Source: Glaciozyma antarctica PI12
Lineage: Eukaryota > Basidiomycota > Microbotryomycetes > Kriegeriales > Camptobasidiaceae
NCBI GenBank assembly: GCA_002917775.1
Contig: KZ627161.1
Span: 346,428-410,427, forward strand
Length of the DNA: 64,000 bases
Reading direction: 5' to 3'
The translations under genes and the position numbers were made by a program. Position 1 is the stretch's first letter. Each line of letters opens with the position of its first letter. A model generated the notes under the pieces. The model was not told the origin of the DNA, did not search any database, and saw only the letters and a program-made list of their open reading frames with translations. This document shows, piece after piece, positions 36,021 to 46,914 of the stretch.

Positions 36021-36547
36021 GCTCGCGTGGACGCTGGAGGAGCGGAGATTCGGGGATGAGGAGCGGATGGGATCTGGTGGAGCGGGAGCGAGGGCAGGAG
36101 CAGAGGAGGAGCAGAGCAACGCTGGCTAAGCACTTTGCTCGTGTACGCCAGGGTTGGACGTCTGCTCGTGGGCAGATCGGAAGGAGGATTCGTTGAAACA
36201 CGAAACTGGCATCTAGTCGGACCGATTTGAGATGTATGAGAGCTGTTCTCTTCTCTTTCAAGTCGCTGGCACAGTGTGAACTGCTCCTTTGCACCGCACC
36301 CACTCGCCATGCATCATCCCCGTCTGCTCCTACAACACATCGATCCTCCGCAGCGAACAGCTCGCTGGTCCTGAACCCGCCCTCTGACGAATGAGCCGAG
36401 CATGCGATCCAGCGAGCTAAGACGAGTGTGATTGGCGCAGTACGGAGGAAAGGATGCCTACTGAAAGCGACCTGCTCACTCACGACATCAGCTCATTCCG
36501 CATCGCGACCCAAAAACGCGAACTCAACTTCGCGCCACCAGCGACTC
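36021..36547. other. Convergent 3' region between LSM12 and MYND gene
   Basis: These 527 bp lie between two stop codons. They should contain two 3' UTRs and are longer than most convergent gaps here. Open frames on both strands look like chance frames. Nothing else is seen. Confidence 0.5.
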
Positions 36548-37346
36548 TCACGACGACGCCACCGCATGCGCCTTCCTATTCCGCTCCACAATCTTGTTGA
36601 CTCTCTCCAAAAACTCCCACCCCTCCCCGCCCTTCTCCCTCGCCTTCTCCCTACACTCCTCCATCTTAACCCCATACTCCTCCTCCAGCTGCCGGCTCCA
36701 CAACTCGGGTTTATCGACGTCCCCCGCCGAGATCCTCAGCACCGCTTCCATCGTTCCAATACTCGCCAGATCCCGTTCGGCCAACGCCTTCTCCCTCGCC
36801 TCAAGGAACAAGCGCTTGTATTCTCCCCCAAACTCCTTCTGCCATGGCAAGCCGTCCTCCCGCCCTGTGAACGTGTAATCCCATTTCGTGTGCTCGCGAT
36901 GGAGGTGAGAGAGTTGGAGAGAGAGCTTTGGGGAGGGGGAGGAGGTGAAGAGGGGGAAGGAGGCGGGGGCGAGGTGGTCGAATCCTGTGGAGCGGAGGAG
37001 CTTGCCGCAGAACTCTTTGTGAGGTGGTTCGTTGGATTTCCAGTCCCAGAGCTGGCATTTGCTGGCATTGAGGTGGTTAGTGCAGCTCGGAGAGGCCCTG
37101 AGAGGGAGGAGAGCTTACCTCGAGCAGTAGGTGACTTCGCGACCGACGGCTTTGCACCTGCTGCAAACTAGTAGTCCAGGATCGTTTGGTGCAGCTGCAG
37201 AACGCTCGTCAGCCCAGCGTTAGAGTCCTGCGGGAGGGTGTGGACTCACGGCGCTTGAAACAAGCAGCACACGCGCCAGGCCCTTGATGGACTCCTTCCT
37301 CGACGTGTTGCTTCTCCGCAGGCTGGAGTTCTTCTGCTGAACCCAT
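36548..37346 (-). CDS. Small MYND-type zinc-finger protein
   Basis: Seen: MGSAEELQPAEKQHVEEGVH, then GACAACFKR, an intron, LVCSRCKAVGREVTYCSR, an intron, and KCQLWDWKSNEPPHKEFCGK. Together these give the C-x2-C, C-x2-C, YCS-x2-CQ-x3-W and H-x3-C ligands of a MYND finger, a protein-protein interaction module. The rest of the protein is helical and charged (WQKEFGGEYKRLFLEAREKA, EEEYGVKMEECREKAREKGG, FLERVNKIVERNRKAHAVAS) and lacks a SET domain or other catalytic signature. The partner and process are unknown. An in-frame upstream ATG at 37508 is possible. I chose 37346 because sequence upstream looks like leader. Confidence 0.75.
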
Positions 37347-37618
37347 TTCGACGTTGAAGTTGGGACGAGTTGAGGGGAGGAAGATAGGAGCTGGTCGTCC
37401 TCGAACCTCTTGGCCGTTCTGTCGAGGGCTCCCCTCCCTCCCTCCGCCTTCCTTCTTCCTAAACAGGGAATAACAGGACCAGCTTGACTCCAGCTCTCCT
37501 CCGCCCAACTCAGCGCCTACAAGCTATAGACACCTCGAACACGCCATCACCGCCGGCTCCCCTCTTCCCCCACCCCTGACCCGCCAACAGCTCCCACGAC
37601 CTCCTAACGCCACCAGCC

Positions 37619-40600
37619 ATGCCGCCTGGTACAGACGAAACTACCTCCGCTCCAGCTTCCCCTCGTCCGTCTCGCTCGACGCGCCCCATCGCCAACCGCT
37701 CCCAATCCGACGCGCTTCCCGCACCAACGGAACGCACCTCTCTCCTCCGCTCGTCCCACTCCCAAGGCCGCCTCGCCTCCACCGAAGAGGAATCTACCCC
37801 TCGGCGGCGCGGCAAGTGGACTTCGACGCTCAAGCGCAAGTCGGCCGCGGTGAGCGACTTGCTGAGCGGGCATTCGCACTCCGCTTGGACGCTGCCGATT
37901 GGGGCGGAGAGCGAGGATAGTGGGGATAGTGATATGGAGGAGATTGAGGGGGAGCTGGCGGCGAGGAGGGGGGCGAAAGGGGTCGGGTACGATGGCGAGT
38001 TTAGACAGGAGCTCGAGGGAGAGGGAGGGAATGGTGTCAGGCAGTGGTATGGTACGTCCTTTCCAGCGCTGTGGATTGCTCGTAGAAGGAGCTAACTCGC
38101 TGCCAACGCAGACAACTTCCACTCGATTGATTGGTGCGTTCGACGGTCACCTTCTTCGTGCAGAGGATGGAGCTGACCCCCTGTCCTTACAGGATCCATG
38201 ACTCTATCAAGCACTCACTCCGGATGCGACGACTCAGGACGCGCAAGAGGACTGAAGGAATCAGAGGATGGATCGCGAACCTCTGGGACGGCTCTCAAGG
38301 CTGGCTGCTCGTCACCATCGTCGGTGCGTTCCCCCTCCCTCGTTGCTTCAACATGTTCCCTGAGCCGACTCGTACGAAACAGGATTTTTCGCCGCCTGCA
38401 TCGCCTACCTCATCATCAGTAGCGAAATGCTCCTGTTCGACCTCAAGGAAGGTTACTGCGTCAACGATCCTCGCCTCGCAAAGCGCTTCTGCTGCCGCGT
38501 TCGAGAGCCGGTCCACAGCTCCTCCTCGCCCTTCTTCAACCTCTCGACCCTCTCCGCTCAAGGTGCCGTATCTGGAACGAGCTTCCTGCGCGGTTGGAGC
38601 GCCTCAGCGGCGAACGAGGGCCATAACGAGCCGTGCGAGGATTGGAGGACCTGGGGCGAGATTTGGAACGGATCGCCTGCCAGCGGAGGTGCAGAAGAAG
38701 ATTCGTGGCTAGTCGACTACCTCGCTTTCATCGCCATCGCCGCACGTCCTTTTTCCGCTCCTCTGCACGCACACACTGACGCCGCTCGACAGCTCGTCTT
38801 CTCGACCACCGCTTCGGCGCTCACCATCTACCTCTCCTCATCCACCTCCGTCTACTCTTCGAAAGACTCTCCCTCCGTCCCACACCCTGGCTTCTCCCCC
38901 GACTTCCCGCAACCGCACCACGCGACCGAATCGTCGACGGGATCGACCGAGTACGGTGCGACGGATGTGGCGGGGACTCTGGAGACGAATTTGCTGCCCA
39001 AGGTCGAGGGAGGGAAGCTGGTACTGCCGCCGCTGAGACCGAGGAAGGTCATGTACTTTGCGGCGGGGAGTGGGATTCCAGAGGTACGTTTCTTTCGAAA
39101 TCCTGAGGCCGAGCCGAAGCTCACCTGGCCGTTCTGCAGATCAAGACGATTCTTTCCGGTAGGTCAGGATTCGAGCTCGCTGAGTGCTGTGTTGATTCTT
39201 GCGATGCTCAGGCTTTGTGATTCGCGGATATCTCGGCAGCTGGACTTTGGCGACCAAGAGTATCGGTCTCGCACTGTCGGTCGCGTCGGGTCTGTCGCTC
39301 GGCAAAGTGCGCTGCTTCTTCCCGACATCGCGAGCTCGTACTGACTCGTTCTGCTGCCATAGGAAGGACCCTTCGTTCACATCGCGTCCTGTGTCGGGAA
39401 CATCGCTAGTCGCTTCTTCCCCAAGTGAGCTGCCTTCCTCGTGTGAGGGAATCGCGAGACTGGAATGTCTACGCAGGTACGATCGCAACGAGGCCAAGAG
39501 GAGGGAGATCATTAGCGCTGCCTGGTTCGTTATCTCTTGACGCGTGCGGAGGGGGGTTTCGCTGACCGTTTTCCAAATCGAAGTGCTGCTGGAGTCGCAG
39601 TCTCGTTCGGAGCTCCTGTGAGTCTCGCAAGATCAGTATTGTGTCAAGCTGGAAGCTGACGCTCCTCCAGGTCGGCGGGACGCTCTTCTCGCTCGAGGAA
39701 GGTTCGCTTGCCGAGCTCCGTTGTGCATCTTCAGCCGCTGATCCCTCATCGCAGTCAGCTTCTTCTTTCCTCCTCGCGTCATGTGGAGGTCATTCTGGTG
39801 CGCGATGATTGGTACGGTCCTCATCATACGGTCGAGCGCAAGGCGAGGACTGACTGCTCTCCTTCGCAGCCGCAATGACTCTCAAGCTGCTGGACCCTTT
39901 TGGTTCGGGCAAGATCGTACTCTTCGCGGTCACTTACGACCGGGTACGTGACGCTTCGTTGCTCGCAAAATGCGAGATTCTCGCTAACGTCGAACGACGC
40001 AGGACTGGAACACGTTTGAGCTTTGGGGATTCCTCGGGCTCGGGATCTTTGGTGGCGTCTATGGCGCGCTCTTCTGCAAGGTGAGAGCTCGCTACTCGTC
40101 TCCTGCTCAATCGCTCACTCGTATCGTAGGCAAACATCTGGTGGACGCGCAACATCCGAAACGGCACATTCCTCAAGCGTCACCCAATCCTTGAGGTCGC
40201 TCTCATCACCCTGTGCGTTCAGATCCCGGACGGCACTGCTTGACTGCTACTGACGGTAGTTTTTCGCAGGGTTACCGTCGTCGTCTCGTTCTACAACCCC
40301 TTTACGAAGATGGGCGGGACGGAGTTGGTCTACCAGCTCTTCTCGGAATGCCACATCGGCGACTCGTCCAACGGTCTCTGCGTCGACAACCCCGAGCTCG
40401 TGTGGCGCCTCATCTCCAGCATTGGATTCGCCCTCGTCACCAAGGCTCTCTTGACGGTGGCAACCTTCGGGATCAAGCTGCCTGGTGCGTTCTCCCCCTC
40501 GCGATGGAGATCGATTTGCTCACTCGCCTCCCTCGCAGCTGGTATCTTCATTCGTTCGTCCCGCTCGCCTTCGCCGAAGAAGTGGTCCTAACCATCATCT

Positions 40601-41917
40601 CCCTGCAGCCACTCTCGCTGTCGGTGCCTGCGCAGGTCGTATCGCCGGTCTTCTCGTCGAACTCCTTCACGCCCGCCACCCCACGCTCGGGATCTTTGAC
40701 GCCTGTCGCCTGGCGAACGAGAATGGCCCGCTACCTTTCGGTCAAGCTTGTGTCCTTCCGGGAGTTTGGGCGATGGTGGGAGCGGCGGCAAGTTTGGCGG
40801 GAGTGACGAGGACGACGGTCTCGCTCGCGGTTATCATGTTGTGAGTTCGCTGCTACGTCGTTGTGTGGAGTGAGCTGACGGGTTGTGCGATGCAGCGAGC
40901 TCACTGGTGAGCTCGGCGTCTCCGTTTTGCGGTTCGATGCTCACGGCTTGCTTCGCAGGCACTCTTTCGTACACCGTTCCCGTCATGCTGGCAGTTCTCG
41001 TCGCTAAGACTTGCGCTGATGCGATTGAGCCGAGGTCAATTTGTGAGCCTCCCTCTCGCACGGCTAGAAACGAAGCTGACGCTGCGCACGCAGACGATCT
41101 CGTTATCGAGTGAGCTCCCTGCCGTCTCCACCGCTTCATCTGCTGATGCCTTGAACGCTGCGCAGGCTCTCCCACCTCCCGTACCTCGATGCAAAGGTCG
41201 ACTACGTTCACGAGTCGGGGCCGAGCGACATCATGGACATGGACGCCCCGACCATCTCCCTCGACAAGGACAACACGATCGACTCCCTCTGCATCCAGCT
41301 CGCCAAGCTTTACGACGAAGGCTCAGGCGGAGGTTTCCCGATCGTCGCAAAGGAGAATGGAGGGCTGCGCATGTATGGCTACATTGCGGCGAAGGAGCTT
41401 GAGCACGGGTTGGCGAGCGCAGCGATGCAGCCTTCGTCGACGCCGTGCACGTTTAGGACGGCGGCGTCGTTGCAGTCGGGAGTTCCAATGCCGGTGTCAA
41501 GGGCTGCCACTCCTTCCAGCGTAGACTTTAGTTGGCTCATCGAGACGTGCGTTCTTTCTCGTCGTGATTGGGCAGAACTGACGCTTGCTCCACGCAGTGC
41601 GCCTATTGTCGTCAACCAGCGTTCGCCGATGGAGCTCTGCCACGAGGTACGTCTTCTCCCTCGTTCTTGTCGATCTTGCGCTGAAACCCGTTGGTCGCAG
41701 ATGTTCAGCAAGCTCGGCGTTCGCTACCTCATCTGCGTCGACGAACGCGGGTTCTACAAGGCCGTGATTGAGAAGAACAGGTAAGTGTCTCGTCGCGCTG
41801 GTTAAGAACTTGCACTGAGCTCTCTCGTGTCGTAGATACCTCGCTTACCTTCGTTGGCTCGAGCGCGTCAAGGAGGAAGGGAGGTGGTCAAAGAAGCTGG
41901 TCATGCCTGAGGCTTGA
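37619..41917 (+). CDS. GEF1: CLC chloride/proton antiporter, GEF1 type
   Basis: Role (known): Golgi/endosomal/vacuolar Cl-/H+ exchanger supporting acidification and copper loading. Seen: an acidic N-terminal tail, then [40 protein letters not shown] and [14 protein letters not shown]. The first filter motif is [11 protein letters not shown]; the gating-glutamate motif is SLGKEGPFVH; and [20 protein letters not shown] carries the proton-pathway Glu of exchangers. [20 protein letters not shown] and [20 protein letters not shown] follow. Two CBS domains end the protein ([18 protein letters not shown] and the strand [20 protein letters not shown]). Both glutamates point to an antiporter, not a channel. 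About 17 introns. The long Ser-rich segment around 38830-38990 lies in a lumenal or cytosolic loop before the GSGIPE motif. The stop follows VMPEA. Confidence 0.93.
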
Positions 41918-42431
41918 GGCGGAGGGCGGGGATTGAGGACGATTTACGATTTACGATTCACGAGACGAACGCATAGCTTGCACTGCAGATATACCTCGGT
42001 CATTATTCCCCAGAACGAGGCTGAGCTGGACGCCTGCGAAGCTGCTGCGAGAGCTGTGCTCTCTCCTCTCTGTCCTGAGTGAGCTTCGCGTTGCTACGAT
42101 GAGACCGGCATTGGGATCCGAGCAGGTAATCGAGCTGTGGAAACGCTCATAGGAGGATGCAAGAGGGCACGAGCTCTGGCCCAAAACCCACCTCGGTAGC
42201 GAGATTTTTTCAATACGGGTTCCTCTCCTCTCCTCGTTCCTCAGAGAACCTCGTTCGATACCCGAGACATGTTTGGCTGTCGGTAGGTCTCTGGCACGCT
42301 GCGCTCCGCCCTCTCAGGCACGTACTGGATTTATTCAACAGCCTAGGACCCTAAGAGGATATTCCGACTATCCAAACGCGCCCCTCTGGCAGCGACTGTT
42401 GCCTCTCTCCACCTCCTCCAAGCAGCTGGAA
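41918..42431. other. Tandem intergenic region, CLC gene to MZT1
   Basis: These 514 bp hold the GEF1 3' flank and the MZT1 promoter. A T6 run lies near 42205. I checked TCGATACCCGAG near 42255 as a possible tRNA arm and found no matching A box or acceptor stem. Confidence 0.45.
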
Positions 42432-42819
42432 ATGGCCTCTCGAAGACCCCCCAGCTCAGCCAGCCAACCAACCACCGAAGAGCGCGCCCAATCCGCGCGC
42501 CAATCACTCGACAGTCCGTCCCTCCCCCATCCCTCTGCCGCGCTGACCTCTCTCAGTCCTCTTTGAGATGTCCAACCTCCTCAACACAGGTGAGCTTTGC
42601 TTGCATTGCGCTGGGGGAGTGCTGCTGATGGTGTGTTGAGGGCAGGATTGGATCGGCAGCAGCTCGCGTGCGCGGTCGCGTTGTTGGAGGATGGGACGAG
42701 CCCTGGGGCGCTGGCGGTGCGTGAGCTGGACTAGAGTGAGCAGGAGTAAAGCTGATTTCGTTGGCGAGCAGGCGGTGATTAGGGATTTGAGAGCTGAGGC
42801 GACGAAGAGGGGGAATTGA
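42432..42819 (+). CDS. MZT1: MOZART1 homologue MZT1, 77 residues in four exons
   Basis: Role (known): small subunit of the gamma-tubulin complex that helps recruit it to spindle poles and microtubule-organising centres. Seen: exons 42432-42513, 42557-42589, 42646-42716 and 42772-42819 join in phase. They give an N-terminal Ser/Gln-rich start (MASRRPPSSASQPTTEERAQ) followed by SARQSLDILFEMSNLLNTGL, DRQQLACAVALLEDGTSPGA and LAAVIRDLRAEATKRGN. The family core LF-E-SNLLNTGLD-x-LA-x8-E-x-G-x-x-P-x-ALA-x-V is complete, and the length matches MZT1 (about 70-85 residues). No single open frame shows it, so it is easily missed. The neighbouring genes are unrelated. Confidence 0.93.
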
Positions 42820-43107
42820 GGTTGTTCACTCGACGCGCTCGTTCGAACGTTCGAGGAGGGGACTCTCTAAGGGGTACTGTAGTGTGATATCAAAGCATCG
42901 ATTTCGCAGTAAAGCTAGCGAGAGGGGATACAGACGAGAGTGCGTGTGATGGGGAGTGCGAAAGATGCGAATGGGGAGTAGGAGGATGGGAGTGGGAGTG
43001 CGACGCGTAGGTCGAGCGAGTAAAGAAAAGCGAAGTGCTTGAGGGAGAGTAAAAGCAACGAGGAGGGAGTGGAGAAAGAAAAGTAAACCAAAGCGACGAC
43101 GCTTTCA

Positions 43108-45367
43108 TCAAACGTACGCCGGCGCCGACCTGAGCGCCTCATCGTACCTCGGCGGCGCGCACAACCACGCTCCATCCGGCCCCTCCCCCTCTCCTCTCGT
43201 ATCCTCTCCCCGCTCCTCACGCACCTCCCTCTCCGCCCTCCTCGCTGCTGATTCGCCCGCGGTGGCGATACAACTCATTCCAGGTTCTGCGACCGAACCG
43301 ATCGAGATGGGGATGAGGAGCTCGCGCATCTTGCCGGGGAAAGGAGGGGGAATGTTGAAAGGCGACGTAAGGGAGGAGGGAGAGGAGGGGAGGGGGGAAC
43401 GACGAGAGCGGCTGGCGACGAAGAAGGGGTTGGAGAGGGAGGAGCTCGAGTGTCGAGAGGTCGAAGGGACTTGCGGCGCCGTGAAGCCGTTCGGCGGAGG
43501 GATCTCCATGTCGGGACTCGCTGCGCCAATCGTGATGAGCGTGTCGCGGAGAGCGGGCGTTGCGAAGCCGACTTCGATCGAGAGGAAGAAGCGCGACGAG
43601 ACGTGGACGTGTCGCTGGTACTCCTTTGCGACGGGAGGGCGAGTCCTGAACGCAGGAGAGAACCACGAGCAATCGCCGTGTTCCTGGTTCGGCATCGCGG
43701 TGGGCTCGATATCGAGCGCCGTCGAGTAGCCGTGCTGCCATCCTTCGCCGTTGATCCCCGAGAGAGGGAGCGCGATGTCCTGGATGATGACTTCGGCCTT
43801 CTCGTTCGGGTCCGCTCCTGGTCGACTCGAGTACGGGACCCAACCCCAGCGCGAGACGATCTCCTCCTCCTCCTTGCACCATGGCTCGACGAGGACCTCC
43901 TCGGGGTGCCCCAGCGTCAACGGCGAGAGTCCCGCTCCCAAGCCCCACTCGTCTTCGATCGCTTGCACGAGCGAGGAGCTCGTCGATTCCCGAACGTACG
44001 TCTTTCGCAAGATCGCGAGGCGAATGTAGAGGTCCGTCGGTTCGAGAGGGCGGTCGACGATGCGAAGGGTGACGGGAATCGAGGCGTGGGATGCGGGAGA
44101 GAAGTGAGAGGTGGGGAGGGAGGGGTAGACGATGTGGTAGCCTGTTTCGATTTTGGGTGCGGCGAAGGAGAGGGACTGGATGAACGCTGCGATGACGCCC
44201 TTGCGATGGTCGTGCGTGAGGATGGGAAGTTCGGGGGCTGGGGTAGGGAGGGTCGAGGGAAGGACGTGAAAGGGGACGGAGAAGACTTTGAGTCGTCGCG
44301 GAGTGCCGGTGGAGGAGAGGGCGGAGGAGAAGAGGGCGATGGACATGGTGTAGTGGATCCGAAATTGGGCGCACTCGAACGACGGAGGTCTGAAATTCGA
44401 TAACGATCAGCGGAAGCTCCTCAAGCCAGCGAAAAGGTACTCACAGTCGGTCCGAGTTGGGAATCTTCATGCTCAGAGGGAGAACGTACGTCCCCGGCGG
44501 TAACCTCGCCTCCTCGTCGTCCTCGGCCTGCGCCAGCTTTCCAAGCGCTCCCCTCTTCCTCGCCGTCTCGGCGTCCTTCTTCCAAATCTGCAACCCGCTC
44601 GACAAGTCGGTACAGAAATCGGCAATCATCCGCTTGCTCTTGACGCTCCCGTCCGCGTCGAGCGTCTCGCACATTCCCGTCACTCCCAAATGCATGCCGC
44701 CTAGCGAAGAGAACGGTAGTCCAGCTGCGCTGACGATCCGTAGGCGCGGTGCGAAGGAGATGCGCGCCGAGGGGAAGAAGGCGGGAGGGAGGGAGTGGTC
44801 GTCGTCGTCGAGGTTGGTGCCTGGGGGTGTGGGACCGCTCGAGGGGGAGGTGAAGAGGAGTTTGAGGGAAAAGTCGTCGGAAGACCAGCTGTCGGCGAGG
44901 AGGAGAGGAAGGTGGGGAGGCCAGGCGGAGGCGGGGGACTTGGGAGTGGGGGGGAGAGGGAAGCCTTCGGAGGAGGCGGAGGGAGTGGGAGTGCAGGAGG
45001 GGGCGGAGGAAGAGAAGGGAGAGGAAGGCGCCGTCGAGGGTGAGGAGGACCAGCTGCTCACACCCGAGGTGGACGAGTCGGACGAGCAGCAGGGCGACAT
45101 GGGGGAGCTCGAAGGTTCGCCCCAGCTGTTGCTCGTACTGGCGTTCCCTCCTGCGCTCCACGGCGCCACAGGTCGAGGTCGAGAGATGGCGTGCTGTGCT
45201 ACGTCGGCGAGGTGGAAGGGCTTGGTCGCGAGTCCCTCGGTTGGGACGGCAGCTTCTTGAGCAGCTGCGTCGGCCGTTGGAGAGGAGGGCCAGTCGAAGT
45301 ACGCGGCGGGTCGGGCGTGCGCTGGAGGATGAGTGCGGCGAGGGCGGGAGGGAGGTGAGGTCGACAT
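43108..45367 (-). CDS. Arrestin-like protein (two-exon)
   Basis: Role: arrestin-fold proteins of fungi usually act as adaptors for ubiquitin ligases at membrane transporters; the specific job here is unknown. Seen: MSTSPPSRPRR, a Ser/Pro-rich stretch of about 130 residues, then strand-rich sequence SLKLLFTSPSSGPTPPGTNL, IADFCTDLSSGLQIWKK and LPPGTYVLPLSMKIPNSDRL spliced to PPSFECAQFRIHYTMSIALF. The wording (G-x-Y-x-L-P-L-x-M-x-I-P ... L-P-P-S-F ... I-x-Y-x-M) is the end of an arrestin N domain. The second part has VIIQDIALPLSGINGEGWQH, SSRFFLSIEVGFATPALRDT and a Ser/Pro-rich tail with CAPPRYDEAL. That tail segment holds PPRY, a PPxY-type WW-ligand motif, as in ARRDC/ART proteins. One intron near 44443-44390. 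The stop follows RSAPAYV. Confidence 0.72.
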
Positions 45368-45687
45368 TGGAGTGAATGCTGGCAGAAGAAAGGGAGGGTG
45401 GTCGAAACAAAGTTCGCAGCAACGGCTCCAACGTTGTCGAGCCGATCTTTTGTGGTGTTGAAGGGCCGGAAGGAGCTGGTGGGAAGGGGAGGATCGCAAG
45501 TAGAAGCTCGAGGTGATGGTCACCTTAGAGTGAAGGGAGAGGCCGCAGGACCGAGAGAGGGGAGAACAATGGACTGAGAACAACGGAGGGCGCGTTTCGA
45601 TCGCCCGGCGCGGGTGGCGCAGGGGCCCTCCCCTTTTTTCTCCCTCGAACGTCTTCAGGTTCCACCTCGTTACGACGGTGTAAAGTG
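45368..45687. other. Gap between arrestin-like gene and orphan gene
   Basis: These 320 bp lie upstream of the arrestin-like start. They include the leader, a C-run near 45628 and the 3' flank of the small gene to the right. No other feature is seen. Confidence 0.4.
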
Positions 45688-46110
45688 CTAAACGAGCCTT
45701 GAATCGCGTGTCTTCCAGTCTACCGGAGTTCTCGCTGCAGAAAGATAAAAACGAAATCTACGTGTCGACGCGCCGAACGACGCGCTTTCGGAGGAGCTGC
45801 CCTGATTCGTGTTTTGGCTCCTACTTCCAACTGCCTCGCTCTCTCGTTCGCCAACGCGTCTCACCCTAAAAATTAAGAAGAGCTCAAGACAGGCAGAGAC
45901 AGCGAAAGCAGCGTGGACCTCTGCAGGGGGTTCAGCCAGTGTCGTCTCTTTGTTCTCCTCGTCCTCGCCAGCTTCCGTCGCAGCAGGCTCTTCTTCGACC
46001 GTTTCACTCTCTCGAGATGCAATGTATCGGCCAGAGCTGGTGCTCTGGCTCGGTTCTCTAGGGGAAGGCGGTGGAGAGCGCCTGCTGTCCCCTCGGACTT
46101 CGTACTCCAT
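45688..46110 (-). CDS. Small acidic orphan protein (tentative)
   Basis: Not recognised. Seen: an uninterrupted 140-codon frame starting MEYEVRGDSRRSPPPSPREP, with an acidic centre (EEEPAATEAGEDEENKETTL) and a C-terminal half rich in Ser and Arg. The first 80 residues have a protein-like composition. The C-terminal part after AFAVSACLELFLIF looks less so, and a CTTAATTTTTAG acceptor-like site near 45870 suggests an intron there. A good TATA box lies about 60 bp upstream (46166-46173, minus strand). No homologue comes to mind. It could be a lineage-specific gene or a chance frame. Confidence 0.35.
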   Translation of the reverse strand: MEYEVRGDSRRSPPPSPREPSQSTSSGRYIASRESETVEEEPAATEAGEDEENKETTLAEPPAEVHAAFAVSACLELFLIFRVRRVGERESEAVGSRSQNTNQGSSSESASFGASTRRFRFYLSAARTPVDWKTRDSRLV

Positions 46111-46914
46111 CTCTTCGAGCTTCGCTACCGCGTTTTTAATACATCAGAAAGGCGCGTCGTTTTGACTTTTATAGATCAACTTTGACGGCTGACTCTCGGC
46201 CAGTAAGCGCGTTGGATCATCCACCTCGAGCTCGGTGAGCGAGATTCCGAGTGAGACTTTCACTAACACACTCGCACTCCCACCATTGACAGCGGTGCCC
46301 TCCCATCAGCCATTATCAGGGATTTTGAAGCCTGAATCCTCCTGATATAGCAGCTGTTAGGTCTCCGACGCAAACAGCCCCGTCGCAAAGCAGGTTTTTC
46401 AACGTTCTCGTTTCCGAGTCTTCTCTGCACGTTCCTCCGTAAATACCACAGCACACGACCACATTTGTTCTCGCCTTTACACGTACGGAGCTAGGGGAGG
46501 ACGTGTGGCTGTTCATTTGCGCGTTTCGGCGGCGACCCCTCTGATCTTCCAGCCCCCCGCTCAAAAATTGCCCGATGCGGGATGTCTTTCGACGTTGGTG
46601 CCTGTCGCTCTCTCTTTGCTCTATGCTCTCCAGGCTCGGCAGCAATCTAACGCACTCTACACAAGCACCGGAAGACTATCCAGCTGGGACGGCTGGGAGG
46701 AACTGATTCTTCTGCTCTTCTCTTCGTCCCTCCCCCCGGCCCTCTTTCACTTGCTCTGCAAGCTCTTTCCTGCGTGCCTTCTCAAGCCCCCACTAGCGCC
46801 GGTTGGCCTGCGCTCGACGACTCAACGACCCTCAAGCTCTCTCCACCGCCATCAATCAGTGCGTCCCTTCATGAAGTTCCCCGTATCCTTCGCTGACCCG
46901 CTCCCTTGCAGACC
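46111..46914. other. Divergent upstream region of two orphan genes
   Basis: These 804 bp are less GC-rich than their surroundings. They contain the TATA box for the minus-strand orphan gene. On the plus side they hold a pyrimidine-rich leader and a standard intron (GTGCGT donor near 46860, CGCTGACC branch, TTGCAG acceptor at 46911) ending three bases before the ATG at 46915. A plus-strand open frame from 46505 has hydrophobic stretches but no conserved sequence. Confidence 0.4.
46166..46173 (-). promoter_or_regulatory. TATA box (TATAAAAG) on the minus strand
   Basis: TATAAAAG reads on the minus strand 56-63 bp upstream of the ATG at 46110. TATA boxes are rare in this GC-rich window, so it supports a promoter for the small orphan gene. 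Confidence 0.45.

Noticed and set aside
42230-42310. TCGATACCCGAG as a tRNA T arm
   Set aside because: The remaining arms and the acceptor stem are absent.
43450-44403. 317-codon open frame on the plus strand
   Set aside because: It is the antisense shadow of the arrestin-like second exon. Its Arg-rich composition comes from reading GC-rich codons backwards, and the opposite strand has conserved domain sequence.
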